Below, one piece after another: positions 1 to 8,248 of a DNA stretch of 64,000 bases (positions are counted from its first letter, which is position 1; every line of letters starts with the position of its first letter). Under the pieces are notes generated by a model. It made no database searches, was not told where the DNA came from, and worked only from the letters and a program-made list of their open reading frames with translations. This DNA comes from Tagaea sp965279565 (lineage in GTDB: Bacteria > Pseudomonadota > Alphaproteobacteria > CACIAM-22H2). A program made the position numbers and the translations under genes. The stretch is from assembly GCA_965279565.1 (NCBI GenBank), contig OZ257249.1, positions 868,001 through 932,000 on the forward strand, read 5' to 3'.

Positions 1-238
1 GTGCCCCATGCCCGGCGAAGGCGAGCTCGGCCGTCTCGATCGCGCGCGTCAGCGGCGAGGCGACGACGAGCTCCACGTTGGACCAGCGCGCCGGATCGGC
101 GAGCTTCGCGGCCTGCGAACGGCCAAGCTCGGTCAAACGCGGGTCGAAGATCATCGGATCGACGCGCTTGATGCTGTCGAACGCGGCGTTGAACTCGGAC
201 TGGCCGTGGCGGATGAGGTGGACTGTCGTGACGATCAT
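1..238 (-). CDS. Histidine phosphatase family protein (3' part outside window)
   Basis: The reverse strand encodes 79 codons from an ATG at 238-236 and runs off the left edge. The N-terminus reads MIVTTVHLIRHGQSEFN, which contains the LIRHGQ catalytic motif of the phosphoglycerate-mutase-like (histidine phosphatase) superfamily, where the His is phosphorylated during turnover. A second family signature, ASPLTRAIETAE, lies near residues 60-71. The C-terminal half with the second catalytic His is not visible, so the substrate (phosphosugar, phosphoprotein or other) cannot be stated. It diverges from the EAL gene across about 190 bases in which I see no other feature. Confidence 0.85.
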   Translation of the reverse strand, partial: MIVTTVHLIRHGQSEFNAAFDSIKRVDPMIFDPRLTELGRSQAAKLADPARWSNVELVVASPLTRAIETAELAFAGHGA

Positions 239-429
239 GCGGCAAGCGGATACCGGTTTTGCCGCCGCAGGAGCAAGCGCAATCTGCCGCGCCGGCCCCG
301 CGATCGGGGAAATGCCGCTATGTGTCCGGAACGGCAGAATGTAGGCTGGTGCCGGAACCAGAAAATAGCGCTCGATCCGACAGGCACGTCCCGGTCCGAA
401 GAAGTCCGGCAACCCGCGGTGGACGCTCG

Positions 430-2055
430 ATGGTGAAAAGGGCCGCCTTGCTCCTGACGTTGGCCGTCGGGACCGCCGCGATCGCGGCACCCATCCTGCT
501 GGCGCTCGATCTTTCGAAACGGGAAGCACTGCGCGCCGAGACCGAACTCGCGCTCGTCTATGCGCGCGACGCCCTGTCGAGATCGGACAGCACCGCCGAC
601 CAGCTCGTGTCGGGAATCGGCCGGCTCGTCGCTTCCGTCGCCGACGATCCGTGCTCGGACAAGGCGATCGCGCTGATGAAGGAGATCGACATCGGGTCGA
701 GCTACCTCCAGGCCATCGGCCACGTCTTGGGAAACGAACTCGTCTGCTCGTCGATCGGCCGCGACGGCGATCCCCTCCAACTCGGCGCGGTCGACGTCGT
801 CCAGCCCGGGGGTGCCAAAATCCGGATCGACGTCGAGTTTCCGTTCGCACCTGCGCACAAGTTCATGGTGGTCGAGCAGAACGGATTCGCGGCGATCATC
901 CACAAGGACCTTCCCATCGACGTGACGACCGTGGGGGCCGACATCTCGCTTGCGACGCTGTCGGGCGGCCAGCGCCGGGTACTGGCCTCGCGCGGCTACA
1001 TCGATCCCGCGTGGGTCGCCCGGCTCGGCGACCGGTCCGAGGCCGTATTCGTCGAGAACGACCGCATCGTGGCCGTCGTCGCGTCGAAGCGCTACCAGAT
1101 CGGCACCATCGCCGCCCTGCCGCGCGCGCGGCTGGACGACCGCGTATGGGAGACGACGAAAATCCTCGTGCCGGTGGGCGTGGCGGCCGGGCTGGTCCTG
1201 GCGGCGGCGGTCGTGTTCCTGGCGCGGCTCCAGCTCGCGATGCCGGCCGTGATCCGCTCGGCCCTGCGGCACGACGAGTTCCACCTCCACTACCAGCCGG
1301 TCGTGGAGATCGCGACCGGCCGATGGGTCGGCGCGGAGGCGCTGATCCGCTGGCGACGGCGCAGCGGCGAGATCGTCCGGCCCGACATCTTCATTCCGGT
1401 GGCCGAGCGGGCCGGGCTGATCCAGCGCGTCACCGAGCGCGTCGTCAGGCTCGTCGGCCGCGATGCGGCGGGCCTGTTCCGCACGCACCCGAACCTGCAT
1501 ATCGCCATAAACCTGTCGTCGCAGGACCTGCATTCGGAGATCACCGTGGCGCTGCTGGAACGGCTGGTCGAGGCGACGGCGGCCGCACCCGGCAACCTGA
1601 TCGTCGAGGCGACCGAACGCGGCTTCACCGACCCGAAGCTGGCGGGCGCCATCGTCCGGCGGCTGCGCGCGTCGGGCGTGCGGGTCGCCATCGACGATTT
1701 CGGCACGGGCTATTCGAGCCTGTCGTCGCTCGAAAGTTTCGAGATCGACTATCTGAAGATCGACAAGTCGTTCGTCGACACGATCGGCACCGAGGCCGCG
1801 ACGAGCCAGGTCGTGCTCCACATCATCGAGATGGCCAAGTCCCTCAAGCTCGAGATGATCGCCGAGGGTGTGGAGACGGAAGCGCAGGCGCGCTTCCTGC
1901 TCGAGCGCGGCGTCCGCTTCGCACAAGGATGGCACTTCGGAAAGCCGATGCCGTTCGCCGAGTTCCTCGCGCGGTTCCAGACCGCCTCGGACCTGGCCTA
2001 CCTGCCGGGCGTCGCGGCACCCATCGCCGCGGCGAGGCCCATGCCCTCGGCATAG
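430..2055 (+). CDS. CSS-motif / EAL-domain cyclic-di-GMP phosphodiesterase
   Basis: A 541-residue protein predicted to hydrolyse cyclic di-GMP. I chose the ATG at 430, because it directly begins a hydrophobic anchor (residues 4-25); upstream in-frame codons give an unstructured extension. A periplasmic segment with cysteines (DDPCSD; NELVCSSIGR, the CSS motif) is followed by a second membrane span near residue 245 and a cytoplasmic EAL domain. Catalytic motifs look intact: GAEALIRW, AINLSS, EATER, DDFGTGYSS, YLKIDKSFV and AEGVET. In characterised CSS-EAL proteins the periplasmic cysteines form a redox-sensitive disulfide. A dsbB homologue lies 8 kb away, but a link is only inference. Its 3' end overlaps the convergent GNAT gene by 58 bases. 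Confidence 0.9.
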   Translation: MVKRAALLLTLAVGTAAIAAPILLALDLSKREALRAETELALVYARDALSRSDSTADQLVSGIGRLVASVADDPCSDKAIALMKEIDIGSSYLQAIGHVLGNELVCSSIGRDGDPLQLGAVDVVQPGGAKIRIDVEFPFAPAHKFMVVEQNGFAAIIHKDLPIDVTTVGADISLATLSGGQRRVLASRGYIDPAWVARLGDRSEAVFVENDRIVAVVASKRYQIGTIAALPRARLDDRVWETTKILVPVGVAAGLVLAAAVVFLARLQLAMPAVIRSALRHDEFHLHYQPVVEIATGRWVGAEALIRWRRRSGEIVRPDIFIPVAERAGLIQRVTERVVRLVGRDAAGLFRTHPNLHIAINLSSQDLHSEITVALLERLVEATAAAPGNLIVEATERGFTDPKLAGAIVRRLRASGVRVAIDDFGTGYSSLSSLESFEIDYLKIDKSFVDTIGTEAATSQVVLHIIEMAKSLKLEMIAEGVETEAQARFLLERGVRFAQGWHFGKPMPFAEFLARFQTASDLAYLPGVAAPIAAARPMPSA

Positions 2056-2555
2056 GCTTCGGAGAACAGCGACATCGGATCGGGATAGGGCACGGCGAGT
2101 TTCGCCCAGACCTGGCCGTCCTCGAAATCGAGCTGGCCGTGGAACTTGTCGGCCATCCGGCGCATCGGCTGGTTGTCGATCAGGCAGATCATGTGCAGCC
2201 GCCCGATCATGCGGTTGCGCGCGAGCAGGATCGTGCGGCGCAGCAGTTCGCTGCCGATACCGCGGTTGCGATAGGCGGGCGCCACCGTCACGGCGAATTC
2301 GCCCCCACGCGAAAGGGAGGCGCGCGACGGCAGGCCGAAATCGGCATGCAGCTCGGCGACCGCGCACAGCGTCTGGCCGTCGAAACAGCCGAGCAGGCAG
2401 GCGGTCGTCCAGTCGATTCCGGCGGCATAGGCGCGCACGACCTCGTCGCCGACCTTGCCCGAAAAACGGGCACGGCGATCCGCATCGTCCAGCTTCAGCA
2501 GGTGCGCCTCGAAATCGGCGGCGTCGAAGCGGCGGAGCTTGCGGTAGTAAAGCAC
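1998..2555 (-). CDS. GNAT-family N-acetyltransferase
   Basis: About 185 residues with the GNAT acetyl-CoA-binding signature: a beta-strand EFAVTVAPAYRNRGIGSELL, including the R-x-x-G-I-G pyrophosphate loop, near residues 85-105. The acceptor substrate is unknown. GTG codons at 2561 and 2555 are both possible starts. A GGAG at 2567-2564 (complement) sits 8 bases from the second GTG but only 2 from the first, so I place the start at 2555. The C-terminus (AEGMGLAAAMGAATPGR) is encoded on the antisense strand of the EAL gene's last 58 bases, which is an unusually deep tail-to-tail overlap. There is no obvious operon partner. Confidence 0.85.
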   Translation of the reverse strand: MLYYRKLRRFDAADFEAHLLKLDDADRRARFSGKVGDEVVRAYAAGIDWTTACLLGCFDGQTLCAVAELHADFGLPSRASLSRGGEFAVTVAPAYRNRGIGSELLRRTILLARNRMIGRLHMICLIDNQPMRRMADKFHGQLDFEDGQVWAKLAVPYPDPMSLFSEAYAEGMGLAAAMGAATPGR

Positions 2556-2761
2556 TGGCACATCTCCATTCGTCCGAAGGACGGGTCCGGCAGATGCGCT
2601 TCACTCCCCAACTTGGAAGCCAGTCTATCGCAAGAATCGAGCCGAAATGTGACGATCGCACGGCATCATTGCTGCCATGCGAACGGTGCGTTGCCGCCGA
2701 TTCGCTGGCGAAAGGCATCCCGGAAGCCCAATTATAGGGCGAACCCGCAGAGGATCTTCCG

Positions 2762-3613
2762 ATGAACGACCTTGCCACCGACACCCGTGAACGCGCCGTC
2801 GCGCGCATCGTCAAGGGCCAGCCGACCAGCGACGGGGCCGGCGTGCGCCTCAACCGCGTGATCGGCACGCGCGCGTTGCCCGACCTCGACCCGTTCCTGA
2901 TGCTCGACGAATTCGGCTCGGACGATCCCGACGCGTATCTCGCCGGCTTCCCCGACCATCCGCATCGCGGCTTCGAGACGGTCACCTACATGCTCGACGG
3001 GCGCATGCGTCACGGCGACAACAAGGGCAACGTGGGCCTGCTCGGCCCCGGCTCGGTGCAGTGGATGACGGCCGGTCGCGGCATCGTGCATTCGGAAATG
3101 CCCGAACAGGAAGAAGGGCTGATGCGCGGCTTCCAGCTGTGGGTCAACCTGCCCGCGCGCGACAAGATGTGCGAACCCGCCTACCAGGACCTGCCCGCCG
3201 ACGCGATGCCGGTGGTCGAGCTTGGCGACGGTTCCAGCGTGAAGGTGATCGCCGGGCGCTATGCCGGCACGCACGGCCCCGTTCGCACGGGTGCGACCGA
3301 ACCGCTCTATCTGGACGTGACGCTCGCCCCGCAGGCGAGCGTGGCCGTGCCCGTCGCGCAAGGGCACAACGCGTTCGTCTATGTCTATGAAGGTGTCGCC
3401 GTCGCGGGTGCCACGCCGCTCGCCAAGGGCGAGATGGGCGTACTCGCCCCGGGCGACCGCGTGACGCTGCGCACCGGCGACGAACCCGCGCGCGTCATCC
3501 TCGTGGCCGGCAAGCCGATCGGCGAACCGGTCGCCAAATACGGCCCGTTCGTCATGAACACCGAAGCCGAACTGCACCAGGCGATCGCGGATTTCCGGGC
3601 GGGGAAGTTCTGA
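2762..3613 (+). CDS. Pirin family protein
   Basis: A 283-residue bicupin of the pirin family. The N-terminal cupin has the expected metal ligands: HPHRGFETVTYMLDG (two His) followed by GIVHSEMP (third His and a Glu). Such iron sites give some pirins quercetin 2,3-dioxygenase activity and others redox-sensing or co-regulator roles, so the exact function cannot be inferred. The second, degenerate cupin follows around residues 170-260 (GHNAFVYVYEG). The length is typical. It is transcribed alone, and a long inverted repeat (3620-3743) begins six bases after its stop codon and probably ends transcription from this side. Confidence 0.93.
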   Translation: MNDLATDTRERAVARIVKGQPTSDGAGVRLNRVIGTRALPDLDPFLMLDEFGSDDPDAYLAGFPDHPHRGFETVTYMLDGRMRHGDNKGNVGLLGPGSVQWMTAGRGIVHSEMPEQEEGLMRGFQLWVNLPARDKMCEPAYQDLPADAMPVVELGDGSSVKVIAGRYAGTHGPVRTGATEPLYLDVTLAPQASVAVPVAQGHNAFVYVYEGVAVAGATPLAKGEMGVLAPGDRVTLRTGDEPARVILVAGKPIGEPVAKYGPFVMNTEAELHQAIADFRAGKF

Positions 3614-3619
3614 GAAATA

Positions 3620-3743
3620 CCCCTCACCCTAGCCCTCTCCCGCAAGGGGAGAGGGGACTCCAGTCTTGGTGACGCACGCACTGTGCATCCATATCAACGG
3701 TGTGATTCCCTCTCCCCTTGCGGGAGAGGGCTAGGGTGAGGGG
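3620..3743. repeat. Perfect 36-bp inverted repeat pair (intergenic palindromic element)
   Basis: Positions 3620-3655 and 3708-3743 are exact reverse complements over 36 bases, separated by 52 bases. Each arm also contains its own small hairpin (CCCTCTCCC, 5-base loop, GGGAGAGGG). The element lies between the convergent pirin and uup genes and could act as a bidirectional terminator. The right arm runs into uup: the uup stop codon (3731-3733 complement) and its last codons, Pro-Ser-Pro, are encoded by repeat sequence. The arms resemble the CCCTCACCCTNNCCCTCTCCC-type repeats I know as dispersed elements in many proteobacterial genomes. That identity is from memory and was not searched. Confidence 0.85.
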
Positions 3744-5542
3744 TTCTCGATCTCTTCCCTCAGCATCTCCAGCTCCAGCCACTCGTCCTCGGCCGTCGCG
3801 AGATCGGACTCGGCTTTCGCGAGATTGGCCGTGTGGCGGTCGAACGCGGCGCGGTCGCGCGCGTAGAGGCCGGTGTCGGACAGGGCGGCGTTGGCGGCAA
3901 CGATCGCGGCGCGCAGCTTTTCCATCTTCGCCGGCAGCGTTTCCAGCGCGTGCTTCTGCTTGAAGCCGAGACGCTTCTTGGGCTCCGCCGCCGCGCGCGG
4001 CTTTTCCGGTGCGCGTGTGGGAGCCAGCGAAACCGGCACCGTCTTCGCCTCCACGCCGCGGCCGCGCTGGGCGAGCATGTCGGTGTAGCCGCCGGCATAT
4101 TCGCGCCACAGCCCGTCGCCTTCGGCGACGATGGTCGAGGTCGCCACGCGGTCGAGGAAGTCGCGGTCGTGGCTGACGACCAGCACCGTGCCGGAATATT
4201 CGGCGAGCACTTCCTGCAGCAGGTCCAGCGTTTCGATGTCGAGATCGTTGGTCGGCTCGTCGAGCACCAGCAGGTTCGACGGCTTCGCCAGTGCCCGCGC
4301 CAGCATGGCACGGCCGCGCTCGCCGCCCGACAGGGCCGCCATCTTCGTGCGCGCCTGCGACGCCTGGAAAAGAAAGTCCTTCATGTAGGCGAGCACGTGG
4401 CGCGTGGCGCCGCCGACCGACACGGTCTCGCCGTGGCCGCCGGTCAGCGTGTCGGCAAGGCTCGCTTCCGGGTCGAGCGATTCGCGCCGCTGGTCGAGCG
4501 TGACCATCGCGAGCCCCGTGCCCAGCCGTACCTCGCCCGCATCGGGGGCGAGTGCGCCGACCAGCATGTTGAGCAGCGTCGTCTTGCCCGCCCCGTTCGG
4601 GCCGACGATGCCGATGCGGTCGCCGCGCAGGATGCGCACGGAGAAATCGCGCACGACGGCGTTGGCGCCATATTCCTTCGTCACGCCATCGGCCGCGATG
4701 ACGAGCGTGCCCGAGCCGTCGGCCGCGAACGCGGCCATCTTCGCCGTACCGGCCGCAGCCACGCGCTCGCGCCGCTGCTTGCGCAGGCCCTGCAGCTCGC
4801 CCAGCCGGCGCACATTGCGCTTGCGACGCGCGGTCACGCCGTAGCGCAGCCAGTCTTCCTCGCGCGCGATCTTGCGCGTCAGCTTGTGGGCCTGCGTTTC
4901 TTCCTGCGTGAGGATGTCGTCGCGCCATTCCTCGAACGCCGAAAAGCCGCGCTCCAGCCGGCGCGTCGTGCCGCGGTCGAGCCACACCATCGCGCGCGAC
5001 AGCGATTCGAGGAACCGCCGGTCGTGGCTGATCGTGACCATCGCCCCGCGCTGGCCGGCAAGCTCGGCCTCCAGCCACGCGATGGCGGGCAGGTCCAGAT
5101 GGTTGGTCGGCTCGTCCATCAGCAGGATGTCGGGCTGCGGGGCCAGCACGCGCGCGAGCGCCGCCCGGCGCGCCTCCCCGCCCGACAGGTGGACGGGGTT
5201 TTCCTCGCCGGTCAGGCCGAGACGCTCCAGCAGATAGCGTGCCCGATAGGCGTCCTGGTCGCCGACAAGGCCCGCCTCGACATAGGAAAGCGTCGTCGGA
5301 AAGCCCGAAAGATCGGGCTCCTGCGGCAGATAGCGCAGCGTGGTACCGGGCTGGACGAAGCGTGTTCCGCCGTCCGGCGTGACCAGACCTGCCGCGATCT
5401 TGAGCAGCGTGGACTTGCCCGAGCCGTTGCGCCCGACCAGCGCCAGCCGTTCGCCCGGCCCCACCGCGAGCGTGGCACCGTCGAGCAAGGGCGGATCGCC
5501 GAAAGCGACGCGGATGTCCTGGAGGATAAGAAGCGGCGGCAT
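3731..5542 (-). CDS. uup: ABC-F family ATPase, Uup type
   Basis: A 603-residue soluble protein with two ABC ATPase domains and no membrane segments. It carries two Walker A loops (GRNGSGKSTLL near residue 36; GPNGAGKTTLL near 320), two signature motifs (LSGGEARRAALA; LSGGERGRAMLA) and two Walker B motifs (LLMDEPTNHLD; LLVLDEPTNDLD). The C-terminal 80 residues form a charged coiled coil (FKQKHALETLPAKMEKL onwards), the hallmark of Uup as opposed to other ABC-F proteins. Uup is linked to ribosome or DNA-structure transactions and to precise transposon excision. I used the ATG at 5542 because the reading before it is unconserved. It diverges from the next gene across 51 bases. Confidence 0.9.
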   Translation of the reverse strand: MPPLLILQDIRVAFGDPPLLDGATLAVGPGERLALVGRNGSGKSTLLKIAAGLVTPDGGTRFVQPGTTLRYLPQEPDLSGFPTTLSYVEAGLVGDQDAYRARYLLERLGLTGEENPVHLSGGEARRAALARVLAPQPDILLMDEPTNHLDLPAIAWLEAELAGQRGAMVTISHDRRFLESLSRAMVWLDRGTTRRLERGFSAFEEWRDDILTQEETQAHKLTRKIAREEDWLRYGVTARRKRNVRRLGELQGLRKQRRERVAAAGTAKMAAFAADGSGTLVIAADGVTKEYGANAVVRDFSVRILRGDRIGIVGPNGAGKTTLLNMLVGALAPDAGEVRLGTGLAMVTLDQRRESLDPEASLADTLTGGHGETVSVGGATRHVLAYMKDFLFQASQARTKMAALSGGERGRAMLARALAKPSNLLVLDEPTNDLDIETLDLLQEVLAEYSGTVLVVSHDRDFLDRVATSTIVAEGDGLWREYAGGYTDMLAQRGRGVEAKTVPVSLAPTRAPEKPRAAAEPKKRLGFKQKHALETLPAKMEKLRAAIVAANAALSDTGLYARDRAAFDRHTANLAKAESDLATAEDEWLELEMLREEIENPSP

Positions 5543-5593
5543 TAACAGTTCGGAAACGGGTTTGGCGGACACTTGCCCTCGGAACCGGGGGCA

Positions 5594-6205
5594 ATGCAAG
5601 AACTCGTTCGCAAATACATCGCCGGAACCTACGTGTTCCGCGAAGGCGAAGCCGGCAACGACGCGTTCGTGCTGCGCACGGGGAAGGTGCGCCTGTTCCG
5701 CGTCAAGGGCCCGCGCGAGATCCAGCTCGACGAGTTCGTCGAAGGCCGGCTGTTCGGCGAATCGGCACTGGTCGAACGCGCGCCGCGCATCGCCGGCGCC
5801 ATCGCGGTCACCAACAGCGAGTGCTACGCGATCGACCGGCGCGAATACAACGCGCGGATCGCGAAGCTCGATCCCTCGCGCCTGCGCGCGTTGCGCAACC
5901 TCCACATCTTCGTCCACCGCGTGAAGCTGCACGACGCGGAAGGCAAGCGCATCGTCGGCGCCGTGCCCGAAGACGTCGAGAAGACCGTGCGCGCGCTTCT
6001 CGATTCCGAACTCGGCGCGTCGCTCGCGAAGACCGGCGACGAACTGGTCGATCTCGTCGCCGAGCAGGTCATCCGCGAAGCCAGACGCCGCCTCCCCGCC
6101 CCGCCCGAAGACGAAGAGACCGCCCGCCAGCGCGACCGGCTGAAGCCGACCCCGCTCGCCCCGCCGAAGAAGACGGGCGCGCACCCCTCACCCCGCGACC
6201 TATAG
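5594..6205 (+). CDS. Cyclic nucleotide-binding (cNMP/CRP-like) domain protein without HTH
   Basis: About 203 residues. The first 110 form a cNMP-binding beta-barrel of the CRP family (YVFREGEAGNDAFVLRTGKVRLF; GRLFGESALVERAPRIAGAIA, close to the phosphate-binding cassette). The C-terminal part is helical and Pro/Lys-rich with no recognisable helix-turn-helix, so it is probably a regulatory or adaptor protein and not a transcription factor. A TTG at 5573 would add seven residues; I prefer the ATG at 5594, which follows a G-rich stretch. The final residues (HPSPRDL and the stop) are encoded inside the 42-bp palindrome at 6182-6223, which suggests the original C-terminus was replaced or extended by the element. 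Confidence 0.8.
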   Translation: MQELVRKYIAGTYVFREGEAGNDAFVLRTGKVRLFRVKGPREIQLDEFVEGRLFGESALVERAPRIAGAIAVTNSECYAIDRREYNARIAKLDPSRLRALRNLHIFVHRVKLHDAEGKRIVGAVPEDVEKTVRALLDSELGASLAKTGDELVDLVAEQVIREARRRLPAPPEDEETARQRDRLKPTPLAPPKKTGAHPSPRDL

Positions 6206-6223
6206 GTCGCGGGGTGAGGGGTG
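6182..6223. terminator. Perfect 42-bp palindrome spanning a stop codon
   Basis: Every base from 6182 to 6202 pairs with its partner from 6203 to 6223 (CACCCCTCACCCC... mirrored as ...GGGGTGAGGGGTG, centre CTATAG). It would form a very stable hairpin at the end of the cNMP-domain gene and is followed by GTGGGCTTATTTTCTTG, so a rho-independent terminator role is plausible. Its outer arm, CCCCTCACCC, is shared with the 36-bp repeat at 3620-3743, which suggests a common family of mobile palindromes. It supplies the TAG stop at 6203-6205. Confidence 0.75.
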
Positions 6224-6336
6224 TGGGCTTATTTTCTTGACAATCGGAAGGTGTTCTTCCATGATGCACGCCAGTTCGACGTGCTCTTTGACAAGTGAAT
6301 ATGGCGACAAAGTTTGCTTGACGGACCGCGATTTCC

Positions 6337-6414
6337 GTCAACGTCAACAAGGGAATTCGTGGAATTCCAACGTGTTGGCTTGTTGACGGTCAACAGCCGT
6401 CAACACCCGTCAAC
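6337..6414. repeat. Cluster of GTCAAC repeats with nested dyads
   Basis: GTCAAC occurs at 6337, 6343, 6389, 6399 and 6409, with an inverted copy (GTTGAC) at 6382. The last three direct copies are spaced exactly 10 bases apart. Arms 6342-6351 and 6379-6388 form a 10-bp inverted repeat, enclosing two GGAATTC copies 9 bases apart and a small CCAAC/GTTGG hairpin (6367-6378). The cluster lies between the 3' ends of the cNMP-domain gene and the nitrilase gene, so it is downstream of both. The role is unknown: helical phasing suggests protein binding, while the dyads suggest termination. Confidence 0.7.
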
Positions 6415-6419
6415 AAACG

Positions 6420-7301
6420 CTACTTCCAGCCGCTGCCGTAGAGATCGCCGCGCCGGTCGGCGAGGTTGCGCACGGTGCCGCCGGCGCGCGCGGCATCGAG
6501 GGCCGCGAGGTCGAGATCGGCGAACACGAGCGTCTCGACTCCGGCGGGGGCGATCTCGATCAGGCCGTCGCGCGCGAAGGGCACGTCGCACGGGCTGACG
6601 AGGCAGCTTTCGGCATACTGGATATCCATGTTCTCGACGAACGGCAGGTTGCCGACGTTGCCGGCGAGCGCCAGGTAGCACTGGTTCTCGACCGCGCGGG
6701 CCTGCGCGCAGTGGCGCACGCGCATGTAGCCGCGCCGGTCGTCGGTGCAGAAGGGCACGAGGATCAGCCGCGCGCCCGCGTCGACGAGATGGCGCTGCAG
6801 CTCGGGGAACTCGACGTCGTAGCAGATCGTCGTGGCCACGGGGCCGAATGCGGTCATCACCGGTGCGGCCACGTCGCCGCCGACGATGCCCCACGTGTCG
6901 CGTTCGCTCGGCGTGGCGTGGATCTTCGCCTGTTCGTGCAGCGTGCCGTCGGGCAGGGCGAGGAACGACACGTTGCGCGGAATGCCCTTGGCATCGCGCA
7001 GGAAGTGCGAACCGCCGCAGATATGGATCTTGTGGCGCTTGGCGAGGCGCATAAGGCTCGTCTTCAGGCGCGCGGTGTAGCCGTCGAGCGCGCCGACCAC
7101 CTGCGAGGCCGGAATTCCGCGATGCTTCACGGTCAGCAGCTGCAGCGTGAACATCTCGGGGAACACGACGAAGTCGGCGCGGTAGCTTGCCGCTATGCCC
7201 ACGAAGAACGCGAGCCGCTCCTCGAACGCTTCGTAGCTGTCGAGCGCCGTCTGGCCGTATTGCACGCAGGCCACGCGCACCGAGGCGGGGGTTCCGGCCA
7301 C
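6420..7301 (-). CDS. Carbon-nitrogen hydrolase (nitrilase/amidase superfamily)
   Basis: A 293-residue enzyme with the nitrilase Glu-Lys-Cys triad: Glu in FVVFPEMF, Lys in HEQAKIHATPSE and Cys in ATTICYDVEFPEL. It should hydrolyse an amide or nitrile to a carboxylate; the substrate is not predictable. The start is a GTG at 7301, two bases after the stop of the upstream BKACE gene, so it is the last gene of a three-gene operon (9327 to 6420). That linkage suggests it handles an amide precursor or product of the same pathway. The active-site context (CYDVEFPE) is close to the amidase-type branches and not to aliphatic nitrilases. Confidence 0.88.
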   Translation of the reverse strand: MAGTPASVRVACVQYGQTALDSYEAFEERLAFFVGIAASYRADFVVFPEMFTLQLLTVKHRGIPASQVVGALDGYTARLKTSLMRLAKRHKIHICGGSHFLRDAKGIPRNVSFLALPDGTLHEQAKIHATPSERDTWGIVGGDVAAPVMTAFGPVATTICYDVEFPELQRHLVDAGARLILVPFCTDDRRGYMRVRHCAQARAVENQCYLALAGNVGNLPFVENMDIQYAESCLVSPCDVPFARDGLIEIAPAGVETLVFADLDLAALDAARAGGTVRNLADRRGDLYGSGWK

Positions 7302-7303
7302 GC

Positions 7304-8248
7304 CTAGAACCCCACCTTGTCGCCGCCCTTCAGCGACAGGATCTCGCGCGCCTCGTCCGGCGTGGCGACCGACAGGCCCAGCCCTTCGATGATCGAGCGC
7401 GCGCGCGCGACCTGCTCGGCGTTCGACTTGGCGAACTGGCCCGGGCCGATCCACAGCGAATCCTCGAGCCCGACGCGCACGTTGCCGCCCATCGCGGCGG
7501 CCTGTGCGGCGATGGGAAGCTGGTGGCGCCCCGCCCCCAGCACCGACCAGCGATAGGCGTCGCCGAACAGCCGGTCGGCCGTGCGCTTCATGTGCATCAC
7601 GTCTTCGGGATGAACGCCGATCCCGCCGAGGATGCCGAACACCGACTGCACGAAGAAGGGCGGCTTCACCAGGCCCTTCTCGACGAAATGCGCCAGCGTG
7701 TAGAGATGCGCGGTGTCGTAGCACTCGATCTCGAAGCGTGTACCGTTGTCGGCACAGGTGCGCAGGATCAGCTCGATGTCGGCGAAGGTGTTCTTGAAGA
7801 AGCCGGTGCGCGAGCCTTCCAGATAGGGCCGCTCCCAGTCGTGCTTGAACTCCTTGAAGCGCTCCAGCATGGGAAACAGTGCGAAGTTCATCGTGCCCAT
7901 GTTGAGCGACGCGACCTCCGGCCTGAACGTCGCGGCGGGGCGCAGGCGTTCCTCCACCAGCATCGTCGGCGAGCCGCCGGTCGTCAGGTTGACGACGCAG
8001 TTCGACGACTGCTTGATGATCTTCAGGAAGGGTGCGAACGCCTCGGGCGACTGGTCGGGCTTGCCGGTCTTGGGATCGCGCGCGTGCAGGTGGACGATGG
8101 CCGCTCCCGCCTCGACAGCACCAAGGGCCGCCTCCGCGATCTCCTGCGGCGTCACCGGCAGATAGGGCGACATCGACGGCGTGTGGATCGCACCGGTCAC
8201 CGCGCAGGTGATGATGACCTTGCGGCCCTTCTTCGCGGCTTCGGCCAT
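7304..8248 (-). CDS. BKACE-family beta-keto acid cleavage enzyme (DUF849)
   Basis: 314 residues of the BKACE / 3-keto-5-aminohexanoate cleavage enzyme family, Zn-dependent TIM-barrel Claisen enzymes. They condense a beta-keto acid with acetyl-CoA, giving acetoacetate and a new CoA ester. Signatures seen: ITCAVTGAIHTPSMSPYLPV at residues 12-31, AAIVHLHARDP (Zn ligands HxH), VNLTTGG, EVASLNMGTMNF and VRVGLEDSLW. Known BKACE substrates vary widely (dehydrocarnitine, 3-keto acids), so the specificity is open. The ATG at 8248 overlaps the upstream stop by one base (TGATG), which implies translational coupling to the dehydrogenase that could supply its keto acid. Confidence 0.92.
   Translation of the reverse strand: MAEAAKKGRKVIITCAVTGAIHTPSMSPYLPVTPQEIAEAALGAVEAGAAIVHLHARDPKTGKPDQSPEAFAPFLKIIKQSSNCVVNLTTGGSPTMLVEERLRPAATFRPEVASLNMGTMNFALFPMLERFKEFKHDWERPYLEGSRTGFFKNTFADIELILRTCADNGTRFEIECYDTAHLYTLAHFVEKGLVKPPFFVQSVFGILGGIGVHPEDVMHMKRTADRLFGDAYRWSVLGAGRHQLPIAAQAAAMGGNVRVGLEDSLWIGPGQFAKSNAEQVARARSIIEGLGLSVATPDEAREILSLKGGDKVGF

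Noticed and set aside
235..2985. A 916-codon open frame on the minus strand
   Set aside because: It is antisense to the EAL gene and reads through the real GNAT gene in another frame; its composition is Arg/Ala/Asp-rich shadow sequence with no motifs.
3624..5594. A 656-codon minus-strand frame
   Set aside because: It is a shifted frame over the Uup gene, whose own frame has all the ABC motifs.
6289..6330. Possible promoter TTGACA at about 6287 in the 6224-6419 gap
   Set aside because: No suitable -10 at 16-18 bases and no downstream gene on that strand before the convergent nitrilase.
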